From JAHEJX01 sp041605955 (lineage in GTDB: Bacteria > Actinomycetota > Acidimicrobiia > Spongiisociales > UBA5794): a stretch of DNA of 61,074 bases. Positions 8,951-18,456 of this stretch are shown here, piece by piece (position 1 is the stretch's first letter; each line of letters starts with the position of its first letter). Made by a program: the position numbers and the translations under genes. The notes under the pieces were generated by a model. The model did no database searches. It saw nothing but the letters and a program-made list of their open reading frames with translations, and was not told where the DNA came from. Location of the stretch: assembly GCA_041605955.1 (NCBI GenBank), contig JBFIXI010000014.1:1-61074 (forward strand), in the 5' to 3' direction.

Positions 8951-9025
8951 GGGCCGGTGACGCATGGGCCGGCAACGCATGGGCCGGCAACGCATGGGCC
9001 GGCAACGCATCGGCCGGCAACGCAT
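8951..9025. repeat. 15-bp tandem repeat between tRNA-Gly and dcd
   Basis: Five head-to-tail copies of a 15-bp unit, gggccggcaacgcat, with small changes (first copy has ggtgacgcat, last begins cggcc). Degenerate traces of ggcaacgc continue to about 9060. The unit length is a multiple of three, so an open frame with THGPA repeats runs through it, but there is no ribosome binding site or homology and it is probably not translated. Confidence 0.9.
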
Positions 9026-9175
9026 CGCGAGGCTCACAACTCAAAAGGCTGGCAACGCGTCGCAAGGGTCGACAAGGCACCTCATTGCTCGGAGCTCATG
9101 CTCCGATCCCGCCAGCCCGACGACCGGTTTTCCCCGACTTGATCGGATGGGACTGATCCACTTGGCTAAAGCTCG

Positions 9176-9742
9176 ATGATCTTCTCCGACCGCACCATCC
9201 GCGAGGCCGTCGCCAGTGGCCGGGTGATCATCGATCCTTTTGACGATGCGATGGTGCAGCCTTCGAGCGTCGATTTGCGATGCGACTACGCGTTCCGGGT
9301 GTTCGAGAATCACCGTTATCCGCTCATAGATCCGAAGGCGCCGCAGGATGACCTCACTCAGCTGATCGAGGCCACCGATGACGAGCCGTTCATCCTCCAT
9401 CCCGGCGAGTTCGTGCTGGGGGCGACTCTCGAGACGGTCGGTCTGGCCGACGACATCGTGGCTCGACTCGAGGGCAAGTCGAGCCTCGGCCGCCTCGGCC
9501 TGCTGATCCACTCGACCGCCGGCTTCATCGACCCCGGCTTCAAAGGGCAGGTCACTCTCGAGCTGTCCAACGTGGCCAACCTGCCTATCGCCATCTACCC
9601 GGGCATGAAGATCGGGCAAATCAGCTTCTACGAGCTGACCACACCCGCCGAGCATCCGTATGGGTCGCTACGGGCAGGCTCGAAGTACCAGGGCCAGACC
9701 GGTCCAACCGCTAGCCGGGTCCACCACGACTTCGAGGACTGA
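9176..9742 (+). CDS. dcd: dCTP deaminase
   Basis: A 188-residue cytosolic enzyme that deaminates dCTP for dTTP synthesis. The family blocks are present: QPSSVDLR near 24-31, the catalytic region EGKSSLGRLGLL near 98-109, AGFIDPGFKGQVTLELSN near 114-131 and GSKYQGQ near the C-terminus. Actinobacterial relatives are often bifunctional, releasing dUMP directly (dCTP deaminase/dUTPase); that is possible here but cannot be decided from motifs alone. The ATG at 9176 begins MIFSDRTIREAV, the expected N-terminus. Confidence 0.93.
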   Translation: MIFSDRTIREAVASGRVIIDPFDDAMVQPSSVDLRCDYAFRVFENHRYPLIDPKAPQDDLTQLIEATDDEPFILHPGEFVLGATLETVGLADDIVARLEGKSSLGRLGLLIHSTAGFIDPGFKGQVTLELSNVANLPIAIYPGMKIGQISFYELTTPAEHPYGSLRAGSKYQGQTGPTASRVHHDFED

Positions 9743-9746
9743 CCAA

Positions 9747-12119
9747 TCAGCAATCGCGCCGGTGGCCGGGGCCTGGTCTCAACTCGGGCTGCGGGGCGGG
9801 AGCCCCGTTGCCCAGCAGGTGAGTCGCCTTGTTCGGCGCCACCGCCTCGGCCGGCCCGGCTGGTAGTGGAGTTGCGTCGCGATTCGTCGGCTTGTGCCGG
9901 GCGTAGTAGTCGAGCTCGCCGGCTAGCCCCATGAGCCCACCGGGAGCGGCCTGCCCCGGCGGGGGCGGCCAGCGTTTCGGCTCGGTGCCTTCCATCAGCC
10001 ACTGCGCCAACTGCCACTGGGCGGCCGTCTCCCACGCGTAGCTCGGAGCGGCGGCCGCGGCCGTCTCGATCTCATCACGGTACGACTCGATGCCGGCGGC
10101 CGAATCACCCGCATAACCGGCATGCAGGCCGCGCAACGTGCGTTCGAGCATGGCGAGGGTCGAGCGCATCCGGACCCAGCGATGGTTGCTCCAGCCGACC
10201 CGGCGCAGCTGTGGGGGCTCGCCGTCACGCAGACAATCAACCGACTCCCCCGGCGTGGGTTCCTGCGTGTAGAAGTGAGCCAGGCGGGCACCCGCACTGC
10301 GCCCCCGCTCGCTGAGGGCATGCAGCGTCGCAGAGGGCATGTCGAGGTTCATCCCCCCCTCCGATTCATCATGGCTGATGTGGGCCACCCGGTCACGAAA
10401 GCCCGGCACCTGCAGCTGGGCGTTGTCGGCCCAGTTCTGCATGGTGTCGAGGATAGAGCCGGCAAACCCGGCGATCGCGCCGAAGCCCTTGCGCGGCATG
10501 CGGGTGCGCCATGCCAGGATTCCCTCCGTGTTGTCTCGCGGGAGGTACACATGACATGCCTCGTTGACGGGCGGATCGGTCAGCTTGGGGTATGCCGGAT
10601 GGAAGGGACGAAGGTTGATACCGAACGTGGGCCATCGCGGTAACAACGCATCGAAGAACGAGACCGGGAAGTTGCTGGTGATCCCGCCGTCCGAGAACCA
10701 GGTGCGCTCCGGAACGATCTCCGTACGATCTGTCGCCCGGGCGTCTGTTTCGTCGCCACAGGGGTCCGGTGACGTGACCATGTAGGTGTAATCGACCGAG
10801 TAGAGGGGCACGGCGCTGATGAGCCCGGGGAAACTGAGGCTCATCCGAGTAGCCAGGATCACGGGGAGGTCGTGGGCGGCCGGCAGCGGGTACATGTCGA
10901 ATTGCTGGGCGATCCGACGGCGACGGGCCACCTCATCGCTGTCCGTCGCGGGCGACGGGTTGGCGAGCATGAACTCGACAACATGCTTGGGGACATACTC
11001 CTCCAGCTCCTCGGGCCGAAAGTAGAAGGCGCTCCCGAAGTCGCGCGGCATGCGGTAGGGCCGGCCCTCCGACAGGCACGTCGTGAGCATCTCGAGGTTG
11101 ATGGCGGGACTGCAGACGATCTGCGCCCATTCCTCCTCGGAGGGATCAGCAGCTCTGGGGCCCGTCCACAGCTGACCAAACGTCAGCGGATCTCCCGCTT
11201 CGGGAAGGCCGGCGAGACGGTTGAGGCGCCGGGTGAACCAGTCGCTCAATGGCAGCGGTGCCGTTGAGTCCCGGATGCGCGACCCTTTGACCAACCCGAA
11301 GTTGTTGTCCGGGAGTACCACGATGGCCTGCCACCCGACGGACACCGCCACGCCGAGCAGCAAGCCGCCGAATGCGAGCAGCCATCCGACGGAGGCTGCC
11401 CAGTGTGCCCACGCCACCTCATAGGCGGAGTACATCCACCACATGAGGCCGGCCCACACGAGCAATGCGAAGCTCGCCGCTTCGACCCGCCGGCGGGCCA
11501 GGGCGAGCAGCGCTACGGCGAGCGCCGCGGTGCCGCCGAGCAGGACGCCGCCCGACAGCCACAGCTCGCCGGGAGCCCATTCGAGGGAGCGGAGAATCGT
11601 CAGGCCTGGTAAGACGGCGAACAGCGCCAGGAGGCCTCGCCAGTTGGCTATGCCGACCCGTAGTAGCTGCCACAGGACCAGCGCCCACTTGGTCAGCCTG
11701 CCGTCCCAGCCGGCTGGTTTGCTGATGAAAGCCAGCAACAGGTCATAGATACCGGATGTGGCGCGGTTGGGCTGAAAGAGTTCGACCAGATGCTTGTCGG
11801 CCGAGAGCCACTCTTGCATCTCGGCCAGACCGGCAAAGCTCCGCTGCGGATCTTCGGGGAGGTCGGGGTCCTGCAGTTCCTGGAGCCGGCCGTGCTCGGC
11901 GGCCGCGGCAGCTGCGGCGGCAATAGCTCCGGCCGAAGTGCCTCCCACGTTGCGGAAATGGAACTTCGTCGCCAGCTCACACGCTGCCAACGGATATACG
12001 ACCCCGCTTGTGATGCCCCCTTTCATCACCACGTCGCAGTTGCGCGTTGCGTTGTGATACTCGGCGGGAGTCTTCAGCCGGTCGCGGTCCGCTGCAGTCG
12101 CCGAATGGTCGCTGGTCAA
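9747..12119 (-). CDS. Patatin-like phospholipase with internal membrane segments
   Basis: Predicted Ser-Asp acyl hydrolase. With a TTG start at 12119 (preceded by GGGGAGGG) it has 790 residues. The oxyanion-hole stretch KGGITSG is at about 33-39, the nucleophile elbow GGTSAG puts Ser at 62, and the DGG motif gives the dyad Asp at 477. Between the Ser and Asp motifs, at about 150-290, is an insert with three or four strongly hydrophobic segments, so the catalytic fold is split by a membrane-embedded block. An upstream ATG at 12242 would overlap the ABC ATPase gene. It is last in a minus-strand unit with a MacB-like exporter (gap 55 bp), which hints at a joint role in lipid or envelope turnover. 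Confidence 0.85.
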   Translation of the reverse strand: MTSDHSATAADRDRLKTPAEYHNATRNCDVVMKGGITSGVVYPLAACELATKFHFRNVGGTSAGAIAAAAAAAAEHGRLQELQDPDLPEDPQRSFAGLAEMQEWLSADKHLVELFQPNRATSGIYDLLLAFISKPAGWDGRLTKWALVLWQLLRVGIANWRGLLALFAVLPGLTILRSLEWAPGELWLSGGVLLGGTAALAVALLALARRRVEAASFALLVWAGLMWWMYSAYEVAWAHWAASVGWLLAFGGLLLGVAVSVGWQAIVVLPDNNFGLVKGSRIRDSTAPLPLSDWFTRRLNRLAGLPEAGDPLTFGQLWTGPRAADPSEEEWAQIVCSPAINLEMLTTCLSEGRPYRMPRDFGSAFYFRPEELEEYVPKHVVEFMLANPSPATDSDEVARRRRIAQQFDMYPLPAAHDLPVILATRMSLSFPGLISAVPLYSVDYTYMVTSPDPCGDETDARATDRTEIVPERTWFSDGGITSNFPVSFFDALLPRWPTFGINLRPFHPAYPKLTDPPVNEACHVYLPRDNTEGILAWRTRMPRKGFGAIAGFAGSILDTMQNWADNAQLQVPGFRDRVAHISHDESEGGMNLDMPSATLHALSERGRSAGARLAHFYTQEPTPGESVDCLRDGEPPQLRRVGWSNHRWVRMRSTLAMLERTLRGLHAGYAGDSAAGIESYRDEIETAAAAAPSYAWETAAQWQLAQWLMEGTEPKRWPPPPGQAAPGGLMGLAGELDYYARHKPTNRDATPLPAGPAEAVAPNKATHLLGNGAPAPQPELRPGPGHRRDC

Positions 12120-12174
12120 GTGCCCTCCCCTGAAGCTCGCGACCAACGTACCGGCTAGGACGAGAAGGTGCCCA

Positions 12175-12879
12175 TTAGATCGCGGTGCCCTCCCTGAGCC
12201 AGCCGCGCAACGCAGCTTCGCTCGGTCTCTCCAGCACGCCATCGCGGATGAAATAGGCCTGGGTGACGTACTCGATCGCGACGGGGTCGTGCGAAGCCAT
12301 CACGACGGCGGTACCGCCAGCGGCAATACGAGCCAGCAGCGCGAGCACCGCAGCCCCGGTGGCAGTATCGAGCTCGCCGGTGGGCTCGTCGGCGAACAAG
12401 TAACGGGGATCGTGGACGAGGGCGCGGGCGATGGCTACCCGCTGCTGTTCGCCCCCAGACAGCTCGTCGGGACGATGCTGGGCGCGATCGGTGATCTCAA
12501 CGGCACGGAGGGCGGCGGACACCTTGCGCCGGGCAGCCTCCCCGCCGTCGCCGAGCAGTCGCAACGCCACGTCCACGTTCTCCCATGCCGACAGCAGCGA
12601 CAACAAGCCGGGAGTCTGGAACACAAAGCCGAGCTGACGGCGCCGCACCGCAGCAGCCTCAGCCTCGGAGAGGCCGCTGACGCGCACCCCGTCGAGCGCG
12701 ACGTGGCCGGCGTCGAGCTCCATCAACAAGCCGGCGATCTGCAGCAGCGACGTCTTCCCCGAGCCCGATGGCCCGAAGAAGCCCACGAACTCGCCCGGTT
12801 CGATGACTACCGAAACCTGGTCGGCTCCGATGGCGCCCCCCGGGTAACGCTTGGTGACCTCGACTAGCTCCAGACTCAC
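12175..12879 (-). CDS. ABC transporter ATP-binding protein (MacB/LolD-like), second of two
   Basis: 234 residues. Walker A GPSGSGKTS is at about 36-44, the signature LSGGEQQRVAIA near 139 and Walker B FADEPTGELD near 160. DEPTGELD is characteristic of the MacB/LolD/FtsE group. The GTG start at 12879 follows GGGAGGAAGA and overlaps the stop of the preceding ATPase as GTGA. It presumably pairs with the neighbouring ATPase on the single large FtsX permease. The longer reading frame to 13431 is antisense-free but without homology and is not used. Confidence 0.9.
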   Translation of the reverse strand: MSLELVEVTKRYPGGAIGADQVSVVIEPGEFVGFFGPSGSGKTSLLQIAGLLMELDAGHVALDGVRVSGLSEAEAAAVRRRQLGFVFQTPGLLSLLSAWENVDVALRLLGDGGEAARRKVSAALRAVEITDRAQHRPDELSGGEQQRVAIARALVHDPRYLFADEPTGELDTATGAAVLALLARIAAGGTAVVMASHDPVAIEYVTQAYFIRDGVLERPSEAALRGWLREGTAI

Positions 12880-13706
12880 TCTTCCTCCCGTCGCTCGAGC
12901 AATATCCCCTCCTCCGTCAGCCGGGCAGTGGCCTCCCGCTCGATCCCGGCAGCGAGCAGCAGGTCTCGCGGCAGCGCCACCCCTCCGGAGGGATCGACCG
13001 TGACCTGGTAGTCGTCGCCGGAGCCCTCCGCCGCCAAGCGGCCGTCTGTGAGCCTCACCACCCGATCGGTTCGCCTCGCCAGCGCCACATCGTGAGTCAC
13101 TACCAGGATCGACAAGCCCTCCCGATTGAGCCCGCGCAGCAGGTCGTAGATATCCAGCGACGTCACTGTGTCGAGCTCGCCCGTGGGCTCGTCGGCGAGC
13201 AACAGCTCGGGGTCGCCGGCCAGCGCCACACAAAGGGCCAGCCGTTGCTGCTGCCCGCCCGACATGGTGCGGATCATCGCAAAGGCCTGGTTCTGCAAGC
13301 CGGTCGCCTCGAGCAGTTGCTGGGCGCGCCGCCGGCGCTGCCGAGTGGGGATGCCGGCCAGGAGCATCGGCAGCTCGACGTTGTGGATGGCTTTGAGGTA
13401 GGGCAGCAGGTTGCGCGTGAAGTCCTGCCACAGGAACCCAACTCGGCGCCGGTAATGGATCGTCAGATCCCGCTCGCTGATGTCGGTGAGGCTCACCCCG
13501 GTGACTTCAACCCGGCCGGCGGAGGGTCGGTCGAGCCCCGCCAGGATCCGCAGCAGGGTCGACTTACCTGACCCTGACTTACCCACCACCGAGATGAACT
13601 CACCGCGGCCCATTGCGAAGTCCAGGCCGTTGAGTGCGACGACTTCGAGATTCCCCTGCTTGTGAATCTTGATCACCCGACGGCAGTCGACGATCGGCTG
13701 CGTCAT
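12876..13706 (-). CDS. ABC transporter ATP-binding protein with AbrB-like C-terminal tail
   Basis: 276 residues. Walker A GKSGSGKST is at 42-50, signature MSGGQQQRLAL near 150 and Walker B LLLADEPTGELD near 168, again the MacB/LolD type. After the ATPase core, residues about 233-276 read like a SpoVT/AbrB swapped-hairpin unit: V-x-VDPSGGVALPRDLLLAAGI followed by a short acidic strand and GILLE. I infer a fused AbrB-type domain; whether it binds DNA or helps subunits dimerise is unknown. Its ATG overlaps the stop of the permease gene (ATGA) and its stop overlaps the start of the second ATPase. Confidence 0.85.
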   Translation of the reverse strand: MTQPIVDCRRVIKIHKQGNLEVVALNGLDFAMGRGEFISVVGKSGSGKSTLLRILAGLDRPSAGRVEVTGVSLTDISERDLTIHYRRRVGFLWQDFTRNLLPYLKAIHNVELPMLLAGIPTRQRRRRAQQLLEATGLQNQAFAMIRTMSGGQQQRLALCVALAGDPELLLADEPTGELDTVTSLDIYDLLRGLNREGLSILVVTHDVALARRTDRVVRLTDGRLAAEGSGDDYQVTVDPSGGVALPRDLLLAAGIEREATARLTEEGILLERREEE

Positions 13707-16700
13707 CTCTCTACCTCACGGAGCACCTCGCTCATGCGGGTGGCCGACACGCGGCGAGTTGCCCAGACAACGGACACGACCAGCAGCAGGCTCACGATCA
13801 ACAGATACGCCACCAGGACCGGCCATGCCACCTCCAGCCGGACCGTCGGCTGTATCTCGGCGGCGGTCTCGCCGAGCTGGAGGAAGGGGAGCATGCTCCG
13901 CATGAGGGCAATACCGCCGGCGGTCCCGATCAGGGCCCCCAGGCCGAGCACCGCCAACTGTTCCACTGCGAAGGTCGCCGCCACGCCGCTACGGCCAAAG
14001 CCGAGAGCCCGCAGCACGCCCATTTCCCGCGTTCGGCGGGCGACGGCGAGCAGCACGTAGGAAGTCACCCCGGCAACAGCCAGCACGACGCTGACCGCGG
14101 CCCCCACGAAGAGGATTGCCACCAGCCCCACCTGAACCGGGCGGGAAGCAACGTCGGCCTCGCTCCCGCGGATGGTGAAGACCTCGTCGGCCGATTCGGC
14201 GGCGGGAAGCTGGGCGTTGACCAGGCGGATCGCCGCATCGGTGTCGTCTGTAGCGATCCATAGCTCGTCCGGAGTGACGACGCGCCGCAGCGCCCGCTGG
14301 TAGCTCCACGAGGCGGGTCCGTTGAGATGGGCGGACAGTCCGTCGAGGTCGGTGACGATCCGGCCGGTGCGGCGCGTATCGGTCATGGTGGGAACCTCAT
14401 CGACGACGCCCACCATCACGGCTTCGAGAACGAGACTGCCCATCGTGAAGGCAGCCATTTCGCCGACCGTCACACCAGCCTGGGCAGCCAGCGCGGAGTC
14501 GAGCAGCACCCGGATCGGGTCGGGGTTCCGCCGCAGCTGGGGAACTCGAGGGTCGTTGCGGGTGCGGGGTCCGGGAAGCGTCCAGCGTTGCGCGGTACCG
14601 ACGGCGGCTAGGGGCGAAGCGGCTATCTCGTCTGGGGTCGGCTTGGCCTCACCCTCCGGAACCCTCGCGAAGTAGGCGTCGGCCGCCGCGCCGGCATCGG
14701 TGTTGCGGGCTCGCGTCAAGCCATGGAATGTGGACAGCTCGTCGAACGCGGCGTCCAGCGGCACTTCACCAGTCGTCGTGGTGGCACGCAGGTTGCGCAC
14801 CAGCAGTGAATCCGCGCCGACGACGTTGCTTTCCCGCGGATCGCTCCGCTCCACCCAAACGGCGTGGATCGACAGCGGAGGAGTCGGACCCGACCGGTAT
14901 GTAGTGTTGAGCCCGGACGTGAGGTCGACGACGACCGACCGCCACTCGTCATCTACCAGGTCCTGATCGGCTCGCATCGTCCACACCCGGCCGCGTTCAT
15001 CGAAGACACGGAGCATCAGCCTCATGTTCGTCCCGGGTTGGCGATCCGCTAGCTCCACCTGATCTGCCCAACTGCGGGGAATCACGACGCCGTCGAGCGC
15101 GAAAGCGACGGCATCGGCCGGTAGCTCGACTCCGACGTCGGGCGGGCCCTCGGCCCGCAGTGCGCCGAACAGGTCCGCCGGCGGAGGACCGAAGTCGTCC
15201 CGCCACTTGACCACTTGGGCGAACTCTTGGGGCCGCACTGCCAAGACCTCGGCTTGGCGGCTCGTTACACGGCGGGGGGCTCCGCTCGTACGCATCACTG
15301 CAGCTCCAATCGCATCCGGAGGAGCCTCCAGATAGCCGGCCCCATCGTCGACGATGCGCACGTCGGCGCCGGTGGCGAAGGCAGCCCGTTCGATGAATGA
15401 GCGCTCCAGAGTGTCGGCGTAGGTGAGAGCAAAGGCGCCGAGCCCAGTCGTCAGCCAGACGAGCAAGGCCAGCCGTCCATAGGGGATCGGGTTGCGGCCC
15501 AGATGCCAGCCGGGCAGCGCAAATGACATAGTGCGCGCCTGTTGCATCATCCACCCGATGAGTCGCAGCACCCACGGCAGCAGTCGAAGTAGCACGAGCG
15601 CGCCCGTGAACAACAGAAGCGCGGGGAAGACGATCGCCAATGGGTCCAGCTTGGCTTCATTCTCGGTGAAGTTGATGAATCCGCGCTGTGAGATTTGGAA
15701 GAGCACCACTGCGGATAGACCGACGGCAAAAAGATCCAGGTTGTACCGCTGCCAGACGGATCGCCCGCTCGGGCGAGCCGCCAGCGCTCGCAGCTCGAGC
15801 ACCCGCCGCCGCGCCAACGGGATGATCGCCAGACCCATGGAGACAAAGGTGATGGCGGCTCCGCCGATCAAGAACGGCCCGAGCGGCCTTCGCTGCGCTA
15901 CCCGGAGCGGCTCGCCCCCCGTCAGGTCCGACAGGGGCGGCACCCGTCCGGTGAGGCCAACCAGCCAGCGCGCCACATAGGGCGCCGCCGCGGCGGCCAC
16001 CACTGCGATCAGCAGGGACTGTGCCAGATGGATGCCGACGGTCTGCCAGCTGGAAGCACCTCTGGTCCGCAACAGAGCCATCTCAGGCCCCTCGCGCTCG
16101 AGGGTAAGCGCCGCCGTGTAGATCAAGAAGTAGAGAGCGCCGCCGACCACCAGAGCGAGGATCGCCAGAATCGGCGCCCCGATGACCACCGACCGCAGCA
16201 CGAATCGATCCAAGAGCTGTGGCAGGAACGAGTTAGCGGCGATGGTGCCCGAGCTTTCCCGACTGAGGCGAGCGCGGAACTCGGCGATGCCGGCGCGCAC
16301 CGGATCGAGATCCTCGATCACCATCGTCTCCGGGTCGAACTCCATGATCCAACGCTGAGTGGCTGCAGTGCCGACGAAACCCCGCAGCTGACGCATCCAG
16401 GCATCGCTGGCTGCTGGGACCGGATGGCCCGCCATCCAGAAGTCGAAGTTCTCCTGACTCAGGAAGAACATCCCGCCGGGTTGGTCGATCCCCCATACCT
16501 TGTCGCCGGCGTCTCTTGGCTCCACTACCGCCGCGACCTCGACCAGCTCGAAAATCTCCGGGAAGCCGGAGAAGGGGCGCAGCAGGAACTGGTCTCCCGG
16601 GGCCACCGCCATCCGAGCCGCCAAGTCTGCGCCAACGGCCATCTGCACCGGCCGAGCCGGGTCGGCATCGAGGTCGGGCAGGGCCTCGGGAAAGTTGCCG

Positions 16701-17218
16701 GCGACGACGTCGACGTATCGTTCGAGATCCGGGGTAGTGAAGATCCGCGTCACGGTCGGGTCGCGTGACGGCATCGGATAAGGCGGAGAGGGCCACTGCG
16801 ATTCATCGACTCCGGCTGTCATCGCCGCCGCCAGCTCCTGCTGCCAGCTGGCGGCTTGTCCATACCAGTCGACGCTGAGGGGAATCACCACGAATTCTCG
16901 GCTCTGGGTGCGCTCGAGGCGCTGCGGATACCAATCGGCCAGCAGGTCGTCGGCACCCGTTTCTACCAACCGCCGGTTGGCCTCCCCCAACGCCCCCTCA
17001 TAGTCGTTGTAGTTGACGAAGGCGGCCACATCCACGGTGTCGGCCCTGGCCCCGCGAACCGTGAACAGGAGGTCCACCGCCTGCACCGACGCTTCATAAA
17101 GGGGAACGATCGCCAGCAGCGCGGTCACCAGGGTGGCCCCCAGCAGGGAACCGGCCAGGATGCCGCGCTTGGACCACACTCTCCTGGCCACGAGGCCCAC
17201 ATAGGCAACGAGACGCAT
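13703..17218 (-). CDS. Large FtsX/MacB-like ABC transporter permease
   Basis: A 1171-residue permease. An N-terminal helix (about 18-40, after RRVWSKRG) leads into a large extracytoplasmic domain. A first membrane block is at about 340-470 (FtsX helices around LYFLIYTAALTLEREGPEMALLRTRGAS) with further helices to about 590. A second extracytoplasmic domain spans about 600-1030. A final FtsX domain follows at about 1040-1160 with the typical ARRTREMGVLRALGFGRSGV coupling motif. Two FtsX domains in one chain mean it may work as a monomer with the two different ATPases downstream. MacB-type machines move lipids, peptides or proteins by mechanotransmission; no substrate is evident here. Confidence 0.88.
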   Translation of the reverse strand: MRLVAYVGLVARRVWSKRGILAGSLLGATLVTALLAIVPLYEASVQAVDLLFTVRGARADTVDVAAFVNYNDYEGALGEANRRLVETGADDLLADWYPQRLERTQSREFVVIPLSVDWYGQAASWQQELAAAMTAGVDESQWPSPPYPMPSRDPTVTRIFTTPDLERYVDVVAGNFPEALPDLDADPARPVQMAVGADLAARMAVAPGDQFLLRPFSGFPEIFELVEVAAVVEPRDAGDKVWGIDQPGGMFFLSQENFDFWMAGHPVPAASDAWMRQLRGFVGTAATQRWIMEFDPETMVIEDLDPVRAGIAEFRARLSRESSGTIAANSFLPQLLDRFVLRSVVIGAPILAILALVVGGALYFLIYTAALTLEREGPEMALLRTRGASSWQTVGIHLAQSLLIAVVAAAAAPYVARWLVGLTGRVPPLSDLTGGEPLRVAQRRPLGPFLIGGAAITFVSMGLAIIPLARRRVLELRALAARPSGRSVWQRYNLDLFAVGLSAVVLFQISQRGFINFTENEAKLDPLAIVFPALLLFTGALVLLRLLPWVLRLIGWMMQQARTMSFALPGWHLGRNPIPYGRLALLVWLTTGLGAFALTYADTLERSFIERAAFATGADVRIVDDGAGYLEAPPDAIGAAVMRTSGAPRRVTSRQAEVLAVRPQEFAQVVKWRDDFGPPPADLFGALRAEGPPDVGVELPADAVAFALDGVVIPRSWADQVELADRQPGTNMRLMLRVFDERGRVWTMRADQDLVDDEWRSVVVDLTSGLNTTYRSGPTPPLSIHAVWVERSDPRESNVVGADSLLVRNLRATTTTGEVPLDAAFDELSTFHGLTRARNTDAGAAADAYFARVPEGEAKPTPDEIAASPLAAVGTAQRWTLPGPRTRNDPRVPQLRRNPDPIRVLLDSALAAQAGVTVGEMAAFTMGSLVLEAVMVGVVDEVPTMTDTRRTGRIVTDLDGLSAHLNGPASWSYQRALRRVVTPDELWIATDDTDAAIRLVNAQLPAAESADEVFTIRGSEADVASRPVQVGLVAILFVGAAVSVVLAVAGVTSYVLLAVARRTREMGVLRALGFGRSGVAATFAVEQLAVLGLGALIGTAGGIALMRSMLPFLQLGETAAEIQPTVRLEVAWPVLVAYLLIVSLLLVVSVVWATRRVSATRMSEVLREVER

Positions 17219-17349
17219 AGCTGTGTCGGTTCCCCTGCCTCCGGAACCCGATTCAGGCTAGCCAGTCCCCACGGCGGCGCTCCGAGACACCGTGTTGGAT
17301 GCCGCGGGTGACGCGATCGTGCACCGCCGTCGGCCGGCCGGCGCAATGA

Positions 17350-18456
17350 TCAGTCCCGCACGCCTGCCAGGTTCAACTCGGCGGCGCGGAAGCAAGCTGC
17401 CCAGGACCCGCCCTCGGGCTGGAGCAATGGGCGGCTGGTCGTGCACCGGACTACGGCGTATCGGCACCGACTGGCAAACGCGCAGCGGCCCTCGGGAACA
17501 TCCTGGATACGAGGTGGCACGCCCTCGATCGCAACCAGCCGCTTCCGAGTGAGAGAAGGCACGGAGCCGAGCAGACCCTCGGTGTAGGGATGTTGCGGCC
17601 GATAGAAGATCTCTTCCACCGGGCCTTGCTCGACGACCTGCCCGCCGTACATGACCATGACGCGGTCCGCAGTAGAGGCCACGGTCGCCAGATCGTGGGT
17701 GACGAGGATCATCGCCATCCCGCGACGCTGCTTGAGCTCTCGCAGGATCTCGAGCACCGCAGCGGCCACCGGCCCATCGAGACCCGAGAGGGGCTCGTCG
17801 GCGATCAAGAGGGACGGCCCTTTGACCAGAGCCGCCGCGATCATTGCCCGCTGGGCCTGGCCGCGGCTGAGTTCGTGACGAAACGAGAGGTACTTGTGCA
17901 CTTCTGGTAGCTGGACCTCACCCAGCGCGCCGAGCACCCGGTCGACGATCTCCGCGCGGGTCATGTCGGTGTGTTCGTCGAGCACTTCCCCGGCTTGGTC
18001 GCCGATGATCGCCGTCGGGTCCCAGCTTGCGATGGCGTCTTGGAAGAGGACCCCGATGCGGGTGCCCAGCACCCGTCGGTAGCCGGCATCGGTGAGCTCC
18101 TCCATGAACGGCTCGCGCCGTCGGATCCGATTGCGTCGCCACCACCGGGACCGTTTCTTCTGCAGCTTGCGGGTCGGACGCAGCACGGTGCCTTCGAAAC
18201 GCACGGTGCCGGCCACTACCTTGGCTCCACTGCGGAGAAGCCCCAGCGGTCCGAGTGCCGTGATCGTCTTGCCGGCGCCGGATTCGCCGACGATCGCCAG
18301 CACTTCGCCTTCGCGGACGGTGAAGTCGAGCCCAGAAACCACCCGCACCCACCCGGAGGGAAGCCACGGGCCGTACGGCTCTACGTAGATCGCCTCGTCG
18401 GCAGCTCCGGGATCGTGAACGGCGATGCTCAGATCCTCGACTTCCAGCAACGCCAC
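17350..18456 (-). CDS. Peptide/oligopeptide-type ABC transporter ATP-binding protein (orphan)
   Basis: 368 residues of the OppD/DppD type. Walker A GESGAGKT is at about 57-64, the signature is LSRGQAQRAMIAAAL (an Arg replaces the first Gly of LSGGQ), and Walker B is LLIADEPLSGLD. The oligo-HPY C-terminal domain is present (YRPQHPYTEGLLGSVPSL) with the cysteine cluster RCAFASRCRYAVVRC that may hold an Fe-S cluster. An insert of about 20 residues (YVEPYGPWLPSGW) interrupts the first strands. The GTG at 18456 is chosen for its AGGAGG site six bases upstream; a start at 18543 is also open. No permease or binding protein is adjacent, so its partners are elsewhere. Confidence 0.85.
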   Translation of the reverse strand: MALLEVEDLSIAVHDPGAADEAIYVEPYGPWLPSGWVRVVSGLDFTVREGEVLAIVGESGAGKTITALGPLGLLRSGAKVVAGTVRFEGTVLRPTRKLQKKRSRWWRRNRIRRREPFMEELTDAGYRRVLGTRIGVLFQDAIASWDPTAIIGDQAGEVLDEHTDMTRAEIVDRVLGALGEVQLPEVHKYLSFRHELSRGQAQRAMIAAALVKGPSLLIADEPLSGLDGPVAAAVLEILRELKQRRGMAMILVTHDLATVASTADRVMVMYGGQVVEQGPVEEIFYRPQHPYTEGLLGSVPSLTRKRLVAIEGVPPRIQDVPEGRCAFASRCRYAVVRCTTSRPLLQPEGGSWAACFRAAELNLAGVRD

